Shown piece after piece: positions 17,159-29,549 of a DNA stretch of 64,000 bases (position 1 is its first letter; each line of letters opens with the position of its first letter). The DNA lies in the NCBI RefSeq assembly GCF_003353175.1, contig NZ_QHKS01000004.1, positions 1 to 64,000 of the forward strand. The letters run 5' to 3'. The position numbers and the translations under genes were made by a program. The notes below the pieces were generated by a model. The model was not told the DNA's origin. It made no database searches and was given only the letters and a program-made list of their open reading frames with translations. Source of the stretch: Paraburkholderia lacunae (GTDB taxonomy: Bacteria > Pseudomonadota > Gammaproteobacteria > Burkholderiales > Burkholderiaceae).

Positions 17159-18638
17159 GGGATTCTCCGAGGCATAGTTCGGTTGCGCTGGTTGCGGACG
17201 ATCGAGCGGCATGCGCCGGCGTCTGATCCCGCGCCGCCTCGCCGAGCCAGGCGCGCGCCAGATCGAGCAGCGCGGCGTCCTGATGCGCGCGGCCAACGAA
17301 CGTGATGCCGAACGGCAGCCCGGCATGCCGACCTCCCGCGCACACGCCCGCCGGCACGGCAAGCGCGGACAGATCGAGCAGATTGACAAAGTTCGTGTAG
17401 TAGCCGAAGCGCGAGTTGACGCGAATCGGGTCCGCCTCCAGTTCGTCGACGGTCGCGGTCGTCGCCGAGGTCGGCGTGACGATCGCATCGATCGTTTTCC
17501 AGACTTCACCGGCTTGCATGCGCAAGATGGCCAGCCGGTCGAAGGCGGCGAACGCATCCGCCGCGCTCCAGCGTGCCGCGCCGCCGATGATCTCGCGTAT
17601 CACAGGATGCAACGCGTCCGGTTGCGCGTCGGCGAACTCGCGAATCGCGGCGAGCCGCTCCGCCACCCACGGTCCCTCGTACAACAGGCGTGCGGTCGCG
17701 AGGAACGGCTCGAAGTCGATTTCGATCAGCTCGGCGCCAGCTGAACGCAAGCGTGTCAGCGCGGCGTCGAAGGCCTTGGCGTATGAGGTATCGCCGAAGA
17801 ATTCGAGCTGGCTCGCGCGTGGCACCCCGAAGCGCACGCCGCGCAGAGACGGCTGGGATTCCCGCGGCGCCGACTCGAGCGGCTGCTGCACAGGCCGCCA
17901 TTCACGCGCATACGGATCGCCTTGCGCCACGCCGCGTGCTACGTCGAACACACGTTGCGCGTCGCCCGCCGAGCGCGCGAAGATCGACACGCAATCGAGC
18001 GACTTGCACGCCGGCACCACACCCAGCGTACTCAGCACGCCCTTGGTCGGCTTCAGTCCGAGCAGGCCGTGAAACGCGGCGGGCACGCGCCCCGAGCCGG
18101 CCGTGTCCGTGCCCAGCGAAAACGCCGCGAGACCGAGCGCAACCGTCACAGCCGAGCCGGAACTGGAGCCCCCCGACGCGTAACGCGGATCGAGCGCGTT
18201 GCGGCACGCGCCGTGCGGCGAGCGCTGCCCGGACAAACCGGTCGCGAACTGATCGAGGTTGGTCTTGCCGATCGGAATCGCGCCGGCCGCAATCAGCCGC
18301 TCGACCACCGCCGCGCTTTGCCTGGGCCGATACGCATACGCCGGGCAAGCGGCCGTGGTCGGCACGCCGGCCAGATCGATGTTGTCCTTGATCGCGAACG
18401 GAATGCCATAGAGAGGCAGCGTGTCCCTATCCACACCTTCGCGGCCTTCGAGCGCGTCGGCGTAGCGCATCATTTCGTCGCGGGTCAACGGGCGAATCCA
18501 CGCATGGTGCGGGTCGTCTCCCGACGTGCGCGCGGCGATCGCTTCGACGAGTTGCGCCGGGGTGAGACTGCAGGCGCGGTAACGCGCCTGCAGCAACGGA
18601 ATCGACATCGACTCGAATAGATCGTCGTGGTGTTTCAT
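17145..18638 (-). CDS. atzF: Allophanate hydrolase, amidase domain only
   Basis: The product is 497 residues and has the amidase-signature Ser-cisSer-Lys triad by alignment to AtzF: Lys84 in [10 protein letters not shown], Ser158 in GGSSSGSA and Ser182 in GTDTAGSG. It hydrolyses allophanate in the urea amidolyase/guanidine pathway. Full AtzF proteins are about 600 residues and have a C-terminal domain that completes breakdown to CO2 and ammonia. Here the protein stops in the linker after [12 protein letters not shown], so that domain is missing. A matching stand-alone domain is encoded at 29585-30130. The start overlaps the carboxylase stop (ATGA) and follows GGAGGTG. Confidence 0.88.
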   Translation of the reverse strand: MKHHDDLFESMSIPLLQARYRACSLTPAQLVEAIAARTSGDDPHHAWIRPLTRDEMMRYADALEGREGVDRDTLPLYGIPFAIKDNIDLAGVPTTAACPAYAYRPRQSAAVVERLIAAGAIPIGKTNLDQFATGLSGQRSPHGACRNALDPRYASGGSSSGSAVTVALGLAAFSLGTDTAGSGRVPAAFHGLLGLKPTKGVLSTLGVVPACKSLDCVSIFARSAGDAQRVFDVARGVAQGDPYAREWRPVQQPLESAPRESQPSLRGVRFGVPRASQLEFFGDTSYAKAFDAALTRLRSAGAELIEIDFEPFLATARLLYEGPWVAERLAAIREFADAQPDALHPVIREIIGGAARWSAADAFAAFDRLAILRMQAGEVWKTIDAIVTPTSATTATVDELEADPIRVNSRFGYYTNFVNLLDLSALAVPAGVCAGGRHAGLPFGITFVGRAHQDAALLDLARAWLGEAARDQTPAHAARSSATSATELCLGESHDSD

Positions 18639-21600
18639 TTGCACGTCACCTCCTCTGTAGCGTCGGCCGCAACGCCTGCACGCATGACCATCAATCGCTG
18701 ACCCGCGACGACCGCCGCGCCCGGCGCACAATCGATGGTTTCGATCACGCCGCCCTCGGTGGCGGCAACGGACACTTCCATCTTCATCGATTCGACGATC
18801 GCGACCACCTGTCCTGCGCTCACGCGCTCACCTTCGCTGACGAGCAGCTTCCACACGCTGCCCGACACATCGGCGACGATGCCGTGCTGGCCGGCCGCAA
18901 GCGCGTCTTCCGCTGTGGCGCCTACCGTCGAGCCCGCGTCGCTGCCGGGGTCGCCCGCGTACTCGGCTTGCCCCGCGGCATGCCAGCGCTCGCGCTCTGC
19001 GTCGAACGCCGCCTGCTGCGCGGTCTTGAACGCCGCAATCGACTCGGCCTCGTCTCGCAGGAAGCGGTTGTACGCGCCGAGGTCGAACATCGATTCCTCG
19101 ATCTTCAGGCTCGCGCGGCCCGCGATGAAATCGGCGCGCAGCTCGGCAAGCTCCGCCTCGCTGACTTCGTAGAAGCGGATCTCGTCGAAAAAGCGCAGCA
19201 GCCACGGCTTGCCTGCTTCGAACTCACGTGTGGTGCGATAGCGGTTCCACATCTGCACGGTGCGGCCGACAAACTGATAGCCGCCCGGCCCTTCCATGCC
19301 GTACACGCACAGATACGCGCCGCCGATTCCCACCGCGTTCTCCGGCGTCCATGTGCGCGCCGGATTGTATTTGGTCGTGACGAGCCGGTGCCGCGGATCG
19401 AGCGGCGTTGCCACCGGCGCGCCGAGATAGACGTCGCCGAGGCCCATCACCAGATAGCGCGCATCGAACACGATGCGCTTCACGTCGTCGATGCTGTCGA
19501 GCCCGTTGATGCGGCGAATGAACTCGATATTGCTCGGGCACCACGGCGCGTCCGGCCGCACCGATTGCATGTAGCGCTCGATCGCGATACGCGTGGACGG
19601 GTCGTCCCACGACAGCGGCAAATGCACGATGCGGTTCGGCACGCGCATCGCGGCGACGGCGGGCAATTCGCGCTCGGCTTGCTGAAGATGCGCGAGCAAG
19701 GTGTCGCACGACAGGATGCGGTGATCGAAATGCACTTGCAGCGAGCGGATGCCCGGCGTCAGATCGACAATCCCCGGCAACCGGTGAGTATCGAGCCAGT
19801 TCATCAGCGCATGCACGCGAAAGCGCAGGTTCAGATCGAGTACGAGCGGGCCATATTCGACCAGCACGTTCTGGTCGCCCGAGCGGCGGTAGACCACGCC
19901 TGTGCCCTCGCCTGCCGCGGAATCGCGGTAGAGGATGCAATCGTGTTCGCCGGGCACGCGCTCCGGCGCGAGTGGCGTCTTCTGCGCACGCACCGGCTCG
20001 AAGCGCACCGTATCGCCTGGCCGCAGCTGTCCGAGCTTCCACAACTCGTCGCCCACGACGGTCACCGGACACACGAAACCGCCGAGGCTCGGACCGTCCG
20101 GGCCGAGGATCACCGGCATGTCGCCGGTGAAATCGACCGCACCGACCGCATACGCGTTGTCGTGAATATTCGACGGATGCAGCCCTGCTTCGCCTCCGTC
20201 CGTGCGGGCCCACTGCGGCTTCGGACCGATCAGGCGCACGCCCGTGCGGCTCGAGTTGTAGTGGACCGTCCAGCGCGTGCCGTACAGCATCGCGATGTCG
20301 TCCGGCGTGAAGAAATCCGGTGCACCGTGCGGACCGTCGAGCACGCCTAGCGTCCAGTCGTGCGTCAGCACCGGCACGCGGGCCGGATCGAGCTGCGCGC
20401 CCGCTGCGCCGCGGCCTGCATCGGCGGCAAGATGCAGTACGTCGCCCTTGCGTAATGCGCGCCCGGCGTGGCCGCCGAACTGGCCGAGCGTGAAAGTCGC
20501 CTTGCTGCCGAGGTAGTCCGGCACCTGCAAGCCGCCTTTGAGCGCGAGGCACGCACGCATGCCCGCGCCGGTCACGCCGCCGAGCTTCAGCACCGAACCG
20601 GCTGGCGCCCGCGTGACCCGCCACGGCACGACCGGTTCGCCGTCCAGGGTCGCGGCAAGCGGCGCGCCGCCGAGCACGAACAGCGTCGCCGTGTTCAGGC
20701 GCAGCGTCGCGCCGACCATCGCGCATTCGAGCCCCGCCGCCTCGGCCGGATTACCGAGCAGTTCGTTGGCGAGCCGGAACGACAGATCGTCCATCGGCCC
20801 CGACGGCGGCACGCCGATGTCCCAGTAGCCGGTGCGTCCCGGTGTCTGCTGCACGGTCGTCTGCACGCCGCCGTCGAGCACGTCGATGGTGTGCGGCGCG
20901 AACATGAAGCGCGACAAGAATGCGGTTGTCTGAGCGCCGCGTGCAAACGTGTCGGAGCCGGCGATCGCGCGCAGATAGTCGAGGTTCGTTTCGATCCCGT
21001 AGAGCTGCGTCTTGTCCAACGCGCTGCGCAGAGCGGCAAGCGCCGCATCGCGTGTTGCACCCTTGACGACGATCTTCGCGAGCAACGGATCGTAGAACGC
21101 GCTGACTTCGGTGCCGGCGTCGACCCACGTGTCGACCCGTGCATGGCCGGCAAACGCTACGTGTGTCAGCACACCGGCGCTGGGTTGGAACTGTTTATGC
21201 GGGTCTTCCGCATATAGACGCACCTGAATGCTCGCGCCGCTCTGTGCGGGTGCGAGCGCTTGGAGCGACGCGAGTTCGCCTTCAGCCTGGCGAATCATCC
21301 ACTCGACCAGATCGATGCCGGTCACTTCTTCAGTCACGCAATGCTCGACCTGCAACCGCGTGTTCACTTCGAGGAAATAAAAGCGGCGCGTATCGGCATC
21401 GAATACGAACTCGACCGTTCCAGCGGATTCATATTTCACGGCTTGAGCCAGACGCACAGCGCTTGCGTGCAGCGCCGCGCGTTCCGCATCGGTCAAACCC
21501 GGCGCGGGCGTCTCCTCGATCACCTTCTGATTGCGCCGCTGCACCGAGCAATCGCGTTCGCCGAGCGCAAGCACGCCGCCACGGCCGTCGCCGAAGATCT

Positions 21601-22234
21601 GCACTTCGATGTGCCGCGCGTTCTCGACGAACTTCTCGAGGTAGACACCGGCGTTCGCAAAGTTCGCTTCACCGAGCCGCGCCACCGAGGCGAACACCGC
21701 CTGCAGCTGCGCCGCGTCGCGACACAGCGACATGCCGATGCCCCCGCCGCCCGCCGTGCTTTTCAGCATCACCGGATAGCCGATTGCGGCGGCTTCATGC
21801 AGCGCGGCGGCCACGTCGGGCAGCAAACCGGTGCCGGGCAGCAGCGCGACATCGTTGGCCTGCGCCAGCGCCCGTGCGGTGTGCTTGAGGCCGAATTCGC
21901 GCATCTGTGCGGGGCGCGGGCCGATGAAGCGAATGCCCGCGTCTTCGCAAGCCTGCGCGAAGGCGGCGTTTTCGGACAGGAACCCATAGCCGGGATGCAC
22001 CGCGCTCGCGCCGGTCGCCCGCGCCGCGTCGAGTATCGCGGCGCTGTTCAGATAACTATCGGCTGCGACGGCCGGGCCGATGCAGACCGCTTCGTCGGCG
22101 AGCATCACATGCATCGCATGGCGATCGGCTTCCGAATAGACCGCGACCGATGCGATGCCGAGACGCTTGAGCGTGCGAATCACGCGGCAGGCGATTTCAC
22201 CGCGATTGGCAATCAGGACTTTTTGGAATCTCAT
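18635..22234 (-). CDS. Urea carboxylase family, probable guanidine carboxylase
   Basis: The product is 1,199 residues. In order it has a biotin carboxylase domain ([31 protein letters not shown]-grasp loop), an AHS2/KipA-like domain (starting near [20 protein letters not shown]), an AHS1/KipI-like domain with a linker, and a C-terminal biotinyl domain with biotin-accepting Lys1151 in VESMKMEV. The family carboxylates urea or guanidine with ATP and bicarbonate. The guanidine-I riboswitch upstream and the two associated DUF1989 proteins favour guanidine as the true substrate, but the specificity residues were not checked. The start overlaps the upstream stop by four bases. Confidence 0.93.
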   Translation of the reverse strand: MRFQKVLIANRGEIACRVIRTLKRLGIASVAVYSEADRHAMHVMLADEAVCIGPAVAADSYLNSAAILDAARATGASAVHPGYGFLSENAAFAQACEDAGIRFIGPRPAQMREFGLKHTARALAQANDVALLPGTGLLPDVAAALHEAAAIGYPVMLKSTAGGGGIGMSLCRDAAQLQAVFASVARLGEANFANAGVYLEKFVENARHIEVQIFGDGRGGVLALGERDCSVQRRNQKVIEETPAPGLTDAERAALHASAVRLAQAVKYESAGTVEFVFDADTRRFYFLEVNTRLQVEHCVTEEVTGIDLVEWMIRQAEGELASLQALAPAQSGASIQVRLYAEDPHKQFQPSAGVLTHVAFAGHARVDTWVDAGTEVSAFYDPLLAKIVVKGATRDAALAALRSALDKTQLYGIETNLDYLRAIAGSDTFARGAQTTAFLSRFMFAPHTIDVLDGGVQTTVQQTPGRTGYWDIGVPPSGPMDDLSFRLANELLGNPAEAAGLECAMVGATLRLNTATLFVLGGAPLAATLDGEPVVPWRVTRAPAGSVLKLGGVTGAGMRACLALKGGLQVPDYLGSKATFTLGQFGGHAGRALRKGDVLHLAADAGRGAAGAQLDPARVPVLTHDWTLGVLDGPHGAPDFFTPDDIAMLYGTRWTVHYNSSRTGVRLIGPKPQWARTDGGEAGLHPSNIHDNAYAVGAVDFTGDMPVILGPDGPSLGGFVCPVTVVGDELWKLGQLRPGDTVRFEPVRAQKTPLAPERVPGEHDCILYRDSAAGEGTGVVYRRSGDQNVLVEYGPLVLDLNLRFRVHALMNWLDTHRLPGIVDLTPGIRSLQVHFDHRILSCDTLLAHLQQAERELPAVAAMRVPNRIVHLPLSWDDPSTRIAIERYMQSVRPDAPWCPSNIEFIRRINGLDSIDDVKRIVFDARYLVMGLGDVYLGAPVATPLDPRHRLVTTKYNPARTWTPENAVGIGGAYLCVYGMEGPGGYQFVGRTVQMWNRYRTTREFEAGKPWLLRFFDEIRFYEVSEAELAELRADFIAGRASLKIEESMFDLGAYNRFLRDEAESIAAFKTAQQAAFDAERERWHAAGQAEYAGDPGSDAGSTVGATAEDALAAGQHGIVADVSGSVWKLLVSEGERVSAGQVVAIVESMKMEVSVAATEGGVIETIDCAPGAAVVAGQRLMVMRAGVAADATEEVTCK

Positions 22235-22887
22235 TGGGCATCCCAGATGGTCAGTCGCACAGGCGTCGGGTTGTAGCCGTTGCACGGATTGTTCAGCTGC
22301 GGACAGTTCGAGATCAGCACGGTCACGTCCATGTCGGCGCGCATCTCGACGTATTTGCCCGGCGCCGAAATGCCGTCCTCGAAGGTCAGCCTGCCGAGCG
22401 GCGTCACCGGCACGTTCATGAAAAAGTTGATGTTGCTGACAATGTCGCGCTTGGTCAGTTGCGTGCCCACGCCGCAGGTGCAATGCGTGATCGCATGCAG
22501 GAAACTGTCGCGGCAGCTATGCATGTGGCGCTTGTCGAGCGCATAGCGGACTGTGTTGCTCTCGGCCGCACAAGCGCCGCCGAGCGTGTCGTGCCGCCCG
22601 CAGGTGTCCGCCACGATGGTCAGCATCGGCTTGCCGAGGTTCGACATCAGCACGCTGCCGGCCGACAGGTACAGATTGCGTTGCGCGCGAATCGTGTCCT
22701 GTGCGCTGTAACGTTCGAGCGGGTCGGCGGTGTTGTAGAACAGCGTGTCGACGGCCTGGTTGCCTTCCAGATCGAGAACGCGGAAAAACTGTCCGCGCCG
22801 CACTTCGTGCAGCCACGGTTCGCCCGACGGCAGCGTGAGGTCGTAGACCGCATGACGGAGTTCGAGCTTGCTTTCGACGATAGGCAT
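22231..22887 (-). CDS. Urea-carboxylase-associated protein 2 (DUF1989; probable carboxyguanidine deiminase subunit)
   Basis: The product is 218 residues, DUF1989 family. It opens with [12 protein letters not shown] and contains [18 protein letters not shown], a Cys-rich segment ([19 protein letters not shown]... GGACAAESN) and [20 protein letters not shown]. These fit the metal-binding aminomethyltransferase-like fold of the family. UAAP1/UAAP2 pairs have been reported to deiminate carboxyguanidine to allophanate, linking guanidine carboxylase to allophanate hydrolase. The gene lies 11 bp after UAAP1 and overlaps the carboxylase start by four bases, so the order matches the pathway. Confidence 0.88.
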   Translation of the reverse strand: MPIVESKLELRHAVYDLTLPSGEPWLHEVRRGQFFRVLDLEGNQAVDTLFYNTADPLERYSAQDTIRAQRNLYLSAGSVLMSNLGKPMLTIVADTCGRHDTLGGACAAESNTVRYALDKRHMHSCRDSFLHAITHCTCGVGTQLTKRDIVSNINFFMNVPVTPLGRLTFEDGISAPGKYVEMRADMDVTVLISNCPQLNNPCNGYNPTPVRLTIWDAQ

Positions 22888-22898
22888 CGCGGGTCTCC

Positions 22899-23654
22899 TT
22901 AAACGAACAGACGATCGGTGTTGACGAAGCCGCGCTCATTCTCGGGACACGCTGCGCGGCAAGGATCGTCGGCCGGTACGGCGGCGTCGGTTGCATACGC
23001 GCGGTACGCGATCAGCTTGACGGGCTTCGGTTCGTATGCGGATGAAGGGTCGAACGGATGCGGTGCGCTCGAAAACGCGGCGAGCGTGTTCATTTCGAAG
23101 CGCAGATCGAACGCCGCACCGGCGGGCGAGTGATGCGGCACGAACGTGAGCGCGCCCTCCTCGTCAGAGGCGAGCTTGCTGAAGAAGTTGATGTTGGCCA
23201 CCAGATCGCGCGTGCCGAGTCCGTGCTTCGCGAGTTCGAGCAGCAGGCTGTCGCGGCCGTTGCGAACCATCGCATTGCGCTCGTCCTGATAGCGTCTGAC
23301 GCCGTACTGTCTCGCGAACAGCGCGGCGTCGCCCACGCCGCCGAGCGGATCGTGCCAGCCGAGCGTGTCGGCGGTGATCGACGCCATGACGCGGCCCATG
23401 TCCGAATAAAGGGCGTGGCCGCGCGTCAGATGCGCGGTGTGCTGCGCCTTGAGCGTATCGGCCATGTTGTAGCGTTCGAGGAGATCGTCGTGCCGGTAGA
23501 AGAGCGCGGCCAGATTCGCACCGCCTTCGAGATCGACGATGCGCAAAGCAATGCCACGGCGCAGCACGCCGGACCAGTGGGTGCCGGCAGGGATCACCGT
23601 TTCCCACAACACTTGCGGGATCGGTGCGAGATCGACTGGGGATTGGGTCGACAT
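22899..23654 (-). CDS. Urea-carboxylase-associated protein 1 (DUF1989; probable carboxyguanidine deiminase subunit)
   Basis: The product is 251 residues, DUF1989 family, and paralogous to the next gene (shared features: [41 protein letters not shown]). It is the first gene of the operon. ATG 23654 follows CTGGAG and lies 57 bases downstream of the guanidine-I riboswitch. The tail contains paired cysteines (CRAACPEN). With UAAP2 it is expected to form the heteromeric deiminase that converts carboxyguanidine to allophanate and ammonia. The earlier view was that these were accessory proteins of urea carboxylase. Confidence 0.88.
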   Translation of the reverse strand: MSTQSPVDLAPIPQVLWETVIPAGTHWSGVLRRGIALRIVDLEGGANLAALFYRHDDLLERYNMADTLKAQHTAHLTRGHALYSDMGRVMASITADTLGWHDPLGGVGDAALFARQYGVRRYQDERNAMVRNGRDSLLLELAKHGLGTRDLVANINFFSKLASDEEGALTFVPHHSPAGAAFDLRFEMNTLAAFSSAPHPFDPSSAYEPKPVKLIAYRAYATDAAVPADDPCRAACPENERGFVNTDRLFV

Positions 23655-23710
23655 GGAGGCTCCAGGTATCGGTTGGGAAAAAGCATGAGAGGGCGATTGA
23701 CCGACATCGC

Positions 23711-23845
23711 GACCTCCCGGGCTTTTATCCCTCCGTGGAGCCTCGCCGGCGCCTTGAAAGAAGGTGAACGGCAAGACCGGATTGCTCTCGGACCAGGCAT
23801 CGTGCACGCGTTGAAGCGGTACGACCGGAACCCTAGCGATCCTGA
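23711..23845 (-). ncRNA. Guanidine-I riboswitch (ykkC class)
   Basis: Reading the minus strand, the leader has the conserved landmarks of the ykkC/guanidine-I aptamer in order: CTAGGGTTCCGG (near 23836), CTGGTCCGAGAGCAA (near 23797) and ACGGAGGGATAAAAGCCCGG with GGAGG (ending near 23711). Guanidine binding by this class turns on detoxification or degradation genes. The downstream operon encodes carboxyguanidine deiminase-like, guanidine carboxylase-like and allophanate hydrolase proteins plus transporter parts. The final GGGAGG lies close to the first gene, so control could act on translation or on a terminator not obvious to me. Confidence 0.92.
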
Positions 23846-23884
23846 AGATGATGCAAATTACTTCGCACCTCTCGCTGCGTGGTT

Positions 23885-23901
23885 AAGCGAGTTGTGTGCC
23901 A
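23885..23901 (-). promoter_or_regulatory. Predicted sigma-54 promoter of the guanidine operon
   Basis: The minus strand reads TGGCACACAACTCGCTT, which has GG-N10-GC spacing as required at -24/-12. The predicted start would lie near 23875, about 30 bases before the riboswitch aptamer. A very similar element (TGGCATATTTCTCGCTT) sits in the same place ahead of the second riboswitch. Sigma-54 control would fit nitrogen-limitation expression. I did not see a clear NtrC site. Confidence 0.55.
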
Positions 23902-24333
23902 GCGTGATGCCGGGAAGGCTCAAACGCATCGCAGTCAAGGGATTGGATGCGCCTGGCGGTTCCGCGCGGCATCTGCCGGCGAGGTGTACGCGCACTCCGG
24001 CGCGGCACGTCCGCGCACCAGTTGAATGCTTCGGGCACCACAGTTGGGCTGAATACCTCGTACGTTTCACACTGCGTATGGGATGCGCGCGACGGCATGA
24101 AGGTTGCTTGATACGGCACTGCGCCGATCAAACGTGCCCATCCCACCATGTCCATGCTCGCCACTATTCGCCGCACGCTCTACGCACTGCTGTCGGTACG
24201 TTTCATCGAACTGCAAAAACAGCGGCGGCGCACGTAACCCGCGACGTGTGCCGCGCCGCTTTGGCAACGCTGCTCAGCAGCTTGCTTGCGTTGATGGCTC
24301 GTTGAATGCGGCATCAATCCCTCTCCGCTGTGC
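23902..24333. other. Non-coding stretch upstream of the guanidine operon
   Basis: About 430 bases separate the predicted promoter from the dioxygenase stop. No frame here has a credible start, ribosome site or family pattern. It probably holds activator sites for the operon and the 3' end of the dioxygenase transcript. I could not identify specific sites. Confidence 0.5.
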
Positions 24334-25383
24334 TCAAGCGGCCGAATAGCGCGCCTGTTGCCCGAAGCTGGCCAAAGCCTTTGAACCATCGGGCAGCGCC
24401 AGCTCGCCGCTTTCGAGCCGCTGTTTCAGATAAGTAAAGCTCTGCGCAGTCTGCGCGAACAGGTGATTGCCCGCGGATACAGGCGGGTATTTCGCCAGCG
24501 CCTCAGGCGTCGCGAATGGCGGCAGCGGCGCGACCACCGTATGGTAGTCACAGGCGAAGAAGAGCGGAAACGAGTAGCGCTCCTCCTTCACCTTGCGCAC
24601 GCGATGTGAAGTCGCGACGTAAGTGCCGCCCGTCCAGACCTCCAGCATGTCGCCGATGTTCACGACAAACGCGTTGTCGATCGGCGGCGCATCGATCCAT
24701 TCGCCCTTGCCGTTCATCACTTCGAGGCCGGGCGCCGTCGGCAGCAGGATCGTGAAGCACTCGTAATCCGTATGTGCGCCGATGCCGGGCCGGTCTTCCG
24801 CGGAAGGGTCGACGGGATAGTGGACGAGCCGCAACTGGCTCGGCGGCTTTTGCAGGTAGGTGTCGAAATGCGCTTCCGGCAGGCCTAGCGCGAGTGCGAA
24901 GCCATGCAACAACGTGCGGCCGAGCGCGAAGGCCGCGTCGTAATAGCCGCTGACTGCGTCGCGAAACCCCGGCTGATCCGGCCACAGGTTCGGTCCGAGC
25001 ATCGGCGTGCCGGCCTTCACGTCGGGATCGTCGGGCGGCAGTTCGCGGCCTGTGTCGAACGCTTCCTTCCTGTCGCGCTTGCCGCCCGCGAACACTTCCT
25101 CGCCTTCGGGCACGTAGCCGCGATGCGCGGTCGATTGGCCGATGTAGTAGCGCATTTTCCAATCGTCGGGCGCGGCAAAAAACCGTTTTGCGTGTTCGAC
25201 GAGCGCGGCCTGCTGCTCGCGCGCAATCTGATGGCCGGTGACGTAGAAGAAGCCCGCATCGCGCGCCGCGCGATCGAGTTCGAGTGCGGTGGCAAGACGC
25301 CGGTCTTCGTTATCGCTGAAGAGGCCGCTGACGTCGACGATGGGCAGGCGGTCGAAACCGGTGTGGGTGCGGATTTGGCTCAT
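24334..25383 (-). CDS. 2-oxoglutarate/Fe(II)-dependent dioxygenase (isopenicillin N synthase-like)
   Basis: The product is 349 residues of the IPNS-like 2-ODD family. The N-terminal DIOX_N part includes LPIVDVSGLF and ARDAGFFYVTGH. The facial triad is His204 and Asp206 in GAHTDYECF plus His260 in ATSHRV. The 2-oxoglutarate-binding R-x-S is Arg269/Ser271. The gene lies 9 bp after the TIM-barrel gene in the same operon, between the two guanidine riboswitch units. Some plant 2-ODDs of this superfamily release guanidine by hydroxylating homoarginine, so a guanidine-linked substrate is possible. This is inference from position; there is no riboswitch in its own leader. Confidence 0.88.
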   Translation of the reverse strand: MSQIRTHTGFDRLPIVDVSGLFSDNEDRRLATALELDRAARDAGFFYVTGHQIAREQQAALVEHAKRFFAAPDDWKMRYYIGQSTAHRGYVPEGEEVFAGGKRDRKEAFDTGRELPPDDPDVKAGTPMLGPNLWPDQPGFRDAVSGYYDAAFALGRTLLHGFALALGLPEAHFDTYLQKPPSQLRLVHYPVDPSAEDRPGIGAHTDYECFTILLPTAPGLEVMNGKGEWIDAPPIDNAFVVNIGDMLEVWTGGTYVATSHRVRKVKEERYSFPLFFACDYHTVVAPLPPFATPEALAKYPPVSAGNHLFAQTAQSFTYLKQRLESGELALPDGSKALASFGQQARYSAA

Positions 25384-25392
25384 GAGCGTTGC

Positions 25393-26301
25393 CTATGCAT
25401 GTTGCGGTTCGATTTTCGATTCGGTCTGCGGCGCCGCCTGTGAATCGGCGCGCGCCTCGCGCCCAGCGAGAAACACCGCGAAATGGCGCCGCTCTTCGCG
25501 TCCCATCCACGTGTTGATCTCCCACAGATCGGCCACCGGCGCGTTCGTGAAAGGCAACGTGTGCAGATAGCCGTCGGGGCCGAACTCGGGCGTCATCGTC
25601 GTAGTCGTATAGCCTTTGTCGATCTGCGCGGCCCACAGCGCCTCCCAGATTCGCTGGTGCGAAGCCAGGCAGCCGGCGTATTCGGGCGCGGCAGGGTGCG
25701 GAACCTGCGGACCTTGCGGATAGCCGACGCGGCCGTGCACATGGTGCGCATGAGGGGCGAGCGCCAGAATCGTGTCCCATTCGCCGTCGAGCAGGCGCTC
25801 GCAGACCGACACCCAATGGCTGAAATCACAGGTCAGCTTGAGCTCCGGCACGGCCCGCACGACATCGCGCGTGATCCAGGGGTTGAAGAACGAACGGCCG
25901 CGATGCGTCTCGAAGCTGCAGATCACGTCGTGCTTCGCCGCGATCTCCACCGCGCGTGCAAAGAAGTCGACTTGCGTGGCGGCCGGCCACGCGTCGCAGC
26001 CCGCCATCACATTGAAAAAGCGCGGCTCGAGCGGCTTGCCCCAAACGATTTTCTCTTCGAAGTCGCGCAAATGATCGGCGGGCGTAGCAGAACGCTCCGG
26101 CACGTAACTGCCGGCCGTCGTGATCTCCGCGATGAACTCGAGCCGTTCTTCGGCAAGGGCATGCGCAAATGCTTCGCGGGCCGCCGCGCCGGCCGGCACC
26201 GGCGCCTCGATGCCGTCGAAGCCGGCGGCGCGCACCATCGGTGCGGCCTCCCGTGGCCCGCCGTCGAATCCCCAGAACGTCTTGAACAATTCGAATTTCA
26301 T
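25393..26301 (-). CDS. Sugar phosphate isomerase/epimerase-like TIM-barrel protein
   Basis: The product is 302 residues with the AP-endonuclease-2/xylose-isomerase-like TIM-barrel pattern: MKFELFKTFWGFDGG, AAGFDGIEAPVP, metal-ligand segments in FETHRGRSFFNPW and LTCDFSHWV, and HVHGRVG followed by a late Glu (TPEFGPDG). The substrate cannot be assigned. Its C-terminal 20 residues are polar and variable. It is the first gene of a two-gene operon with the dioxygenase and is divergent from a winged-helix regulator. The 156-bp gap between them holds a direct repeat and a palindrome. Confidence 0.85.
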   Translation of the reverse strand: MKFELFKTFWGFDGGPREAAPMVRAAGFDGIEAPVPAGAAAREAFAHALAEERLEFIAEITTAGSYVPERSATPADHLRDFEEKIVWGKPLEPRFFNVMAGCDAWPAATQVDFFARAVEIAAKHDVICSFETHRGRSFFNPWITRDVVRAVPELKLTCDFSHWVSVCERLLDGEWDTILALAPHAHHVHGRVGYPQGPQVPHPAAPEYAGCLASHQRIWEALWAAQIDKGYTTTTMTPEFGPDGYLHTLPFTNAPVADLWEINTWMGREERRHFAVFLAGREARADSQAAPQTESKIEPQHA

Positions 26302-26312
26302 CGCCCCTCCAA

Positions 26313-26346
26313 TACATGCAAAATTGCACGCAATAGTACATGCAAA
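26313..26346. promoter_or_regulatory. Candidate operator between isomerase and winged-helix genes
   Basis: A direct repeat TACATGCAAA occurs at 26313-26322 and 26337-26346 (24 bp apart, start to start). A TTGC-AC-GCAA palindrome (26324-26333) lies between the copies. The cluster sits immediately upstream of the isomerase start in the divergent gap, as expected for an operator used by the adjacent winged-helix protein. Confidence 0.4.
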
Positions 26347-26457
26347 TCCGGACAGATCAATAAACTATCCGCTCGGCAGCGTGCATAATTTCGGCGCGCC
26401 CGATTTCCGGCTTAATTAGCACTTAAACTGTGCACCCCTCCTCCTCTTGGTGAATCG

Positions 26458-26826
26458 ATGAAGAAAAAAATTGCGCGTAACAAGGGGCAAGCCGTGGCGC
26501 GCGCCATTCTCGACATGGACTGGCAGTGGTCAGCGCACTTCGGCGATCTGGGGCTGAACGACCTCAACTACAGCGACCTGTTCTGCCGGATGTGGGTGGA
26601 CAAGGAGGATGACTTCGCGAAGACGGCGCTGTACGACTTCATGCCCGGCGTGAGCCGCCGCACCGCGGTCCGCTACGTGCAGGAGCTGATCGACGCGGGC
26701 TGGCTGCTGGAAACGAATTCCGAACAGGATCGCCGCATCAAGCAGATCAGCCTCGCGGCGTCGATCGAGGACCGGCTCGAGCAGTTCCTGGCTTACGTGC
26801 ATCAACGTTTCGCCGCGCTGGACTGA
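26458..26826 (+). CDS. Winged-helix DNA-binding protein (MarR-like)
   Basis: The product is 122 residues. The pattern of a DNA-binding winged helix is visible: an amphipathic helix, then MPGVSRRTAVRYVQELIDAG as the helix-turn-helix, then WLLETNSEQDRRIKQISLAA as the wing, then a C-terminal helix. A basic start (MKKKIARNKGQ) may contribute to DNA contact. It is divergent from the isomerase/dioxygenase operon and is its likely regulator. No ligand-binding domain is present. Confidence 0.72.
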   Translation: MKKKIARNKGQAVARAILDMDWQWSAHFGDLGLNDLNYSDLFCRMWVDKEDDFAKTALYDFMPGVSRRTAVRYVQELIDAGWLLETNSEQDRRIKQISLAASIEDRLEQFLAYVHQRFAALD

Positions 26827-26891
26827 GACGCTGCATCGTTCTGCCGAAGCAGACGCGAAACGCAAGCCGCATCGTCATGACTTGATCCCGC

Positions 26892-26908
26892 TGGCATATT
26901 TCTCGCTT
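26892..26908 (+). promoter_or_regulatory. Predicted sigma-54 promoter of the substrate-binding protein gene
   Basis: TGGCATATTTCTCGCTT has GG-N10-GC spacing and shares 12 of 17 bases with the element ahead of the divergent operon's riboswitch. The predicted transcript would start near 26918, shortly before the aptamer. The last bases of the winged-helix gene are 65 bp upstream. Confidence 0.55.
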
Positions 26909-26941
26909 GATTGGAAGCCGAGAGGTGCGGCGGCGTCGCAT

Positions 26942-27080
26942 CTTAGGGATGCTAGGGTTCCGGTTCGCAAGAACGTCTGGTCCGAGAGCAGCCCGGTGCA
27001 CCGATTCGATCGGCTCGAGGTTCGACCTTGAGGCGATCGGCCGGCGGCACTACACGGCGGGACAAAAGCCCGGGAGATTG
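26942..27080 (+). ncRNA. Guanidine-I riboswitch (ykkC class)
   Basis: The conserved aptamer landmarks appear in order: GCTAGGGTTCCGG (26951-26963), CTGGTCCGAGAGCAGCCCGG (26977-26996) and ACACGGCGGGACAAAAGCCC with GGGAGA (27053-27077). The stretch between the second and third is GC-rich and can pair (GATTCGATCGGC...). About 160 bases of leader follow before the substrate-binding protein gene. It is the second copy in the window and places the transporter's binding protein under the same ligand as the degradation operon. Confidence 0.93.
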
Positions 27081-27240
27081 GCGATAGCGATGTCTATCGT
27101 GCCTCTCCGTGGCCGGCGTTTGTCTCCCGCAGTTTCAGCGCAGTTTGCACGCTCGCAGGAACCGGTCATGTTGTTTTATCGCGCAGTCGCCGCGCGGTCC
27201 AACTCAACAATCGCGATTGACCGGTCTCCTGGAGAAAACG

Positions 27241-29527
<2,287 letters not shown>

Positions 29528-29549
29528 CGCTCGTGAAGCGCGGGTCGGC

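Noticed and set aside
19224-20726. 500-codon frame on the minus strand inside the carboxylase gene
   Set aside because: It is the alternate frame of the carboxylase coding region, Arg-rich and without domain features.
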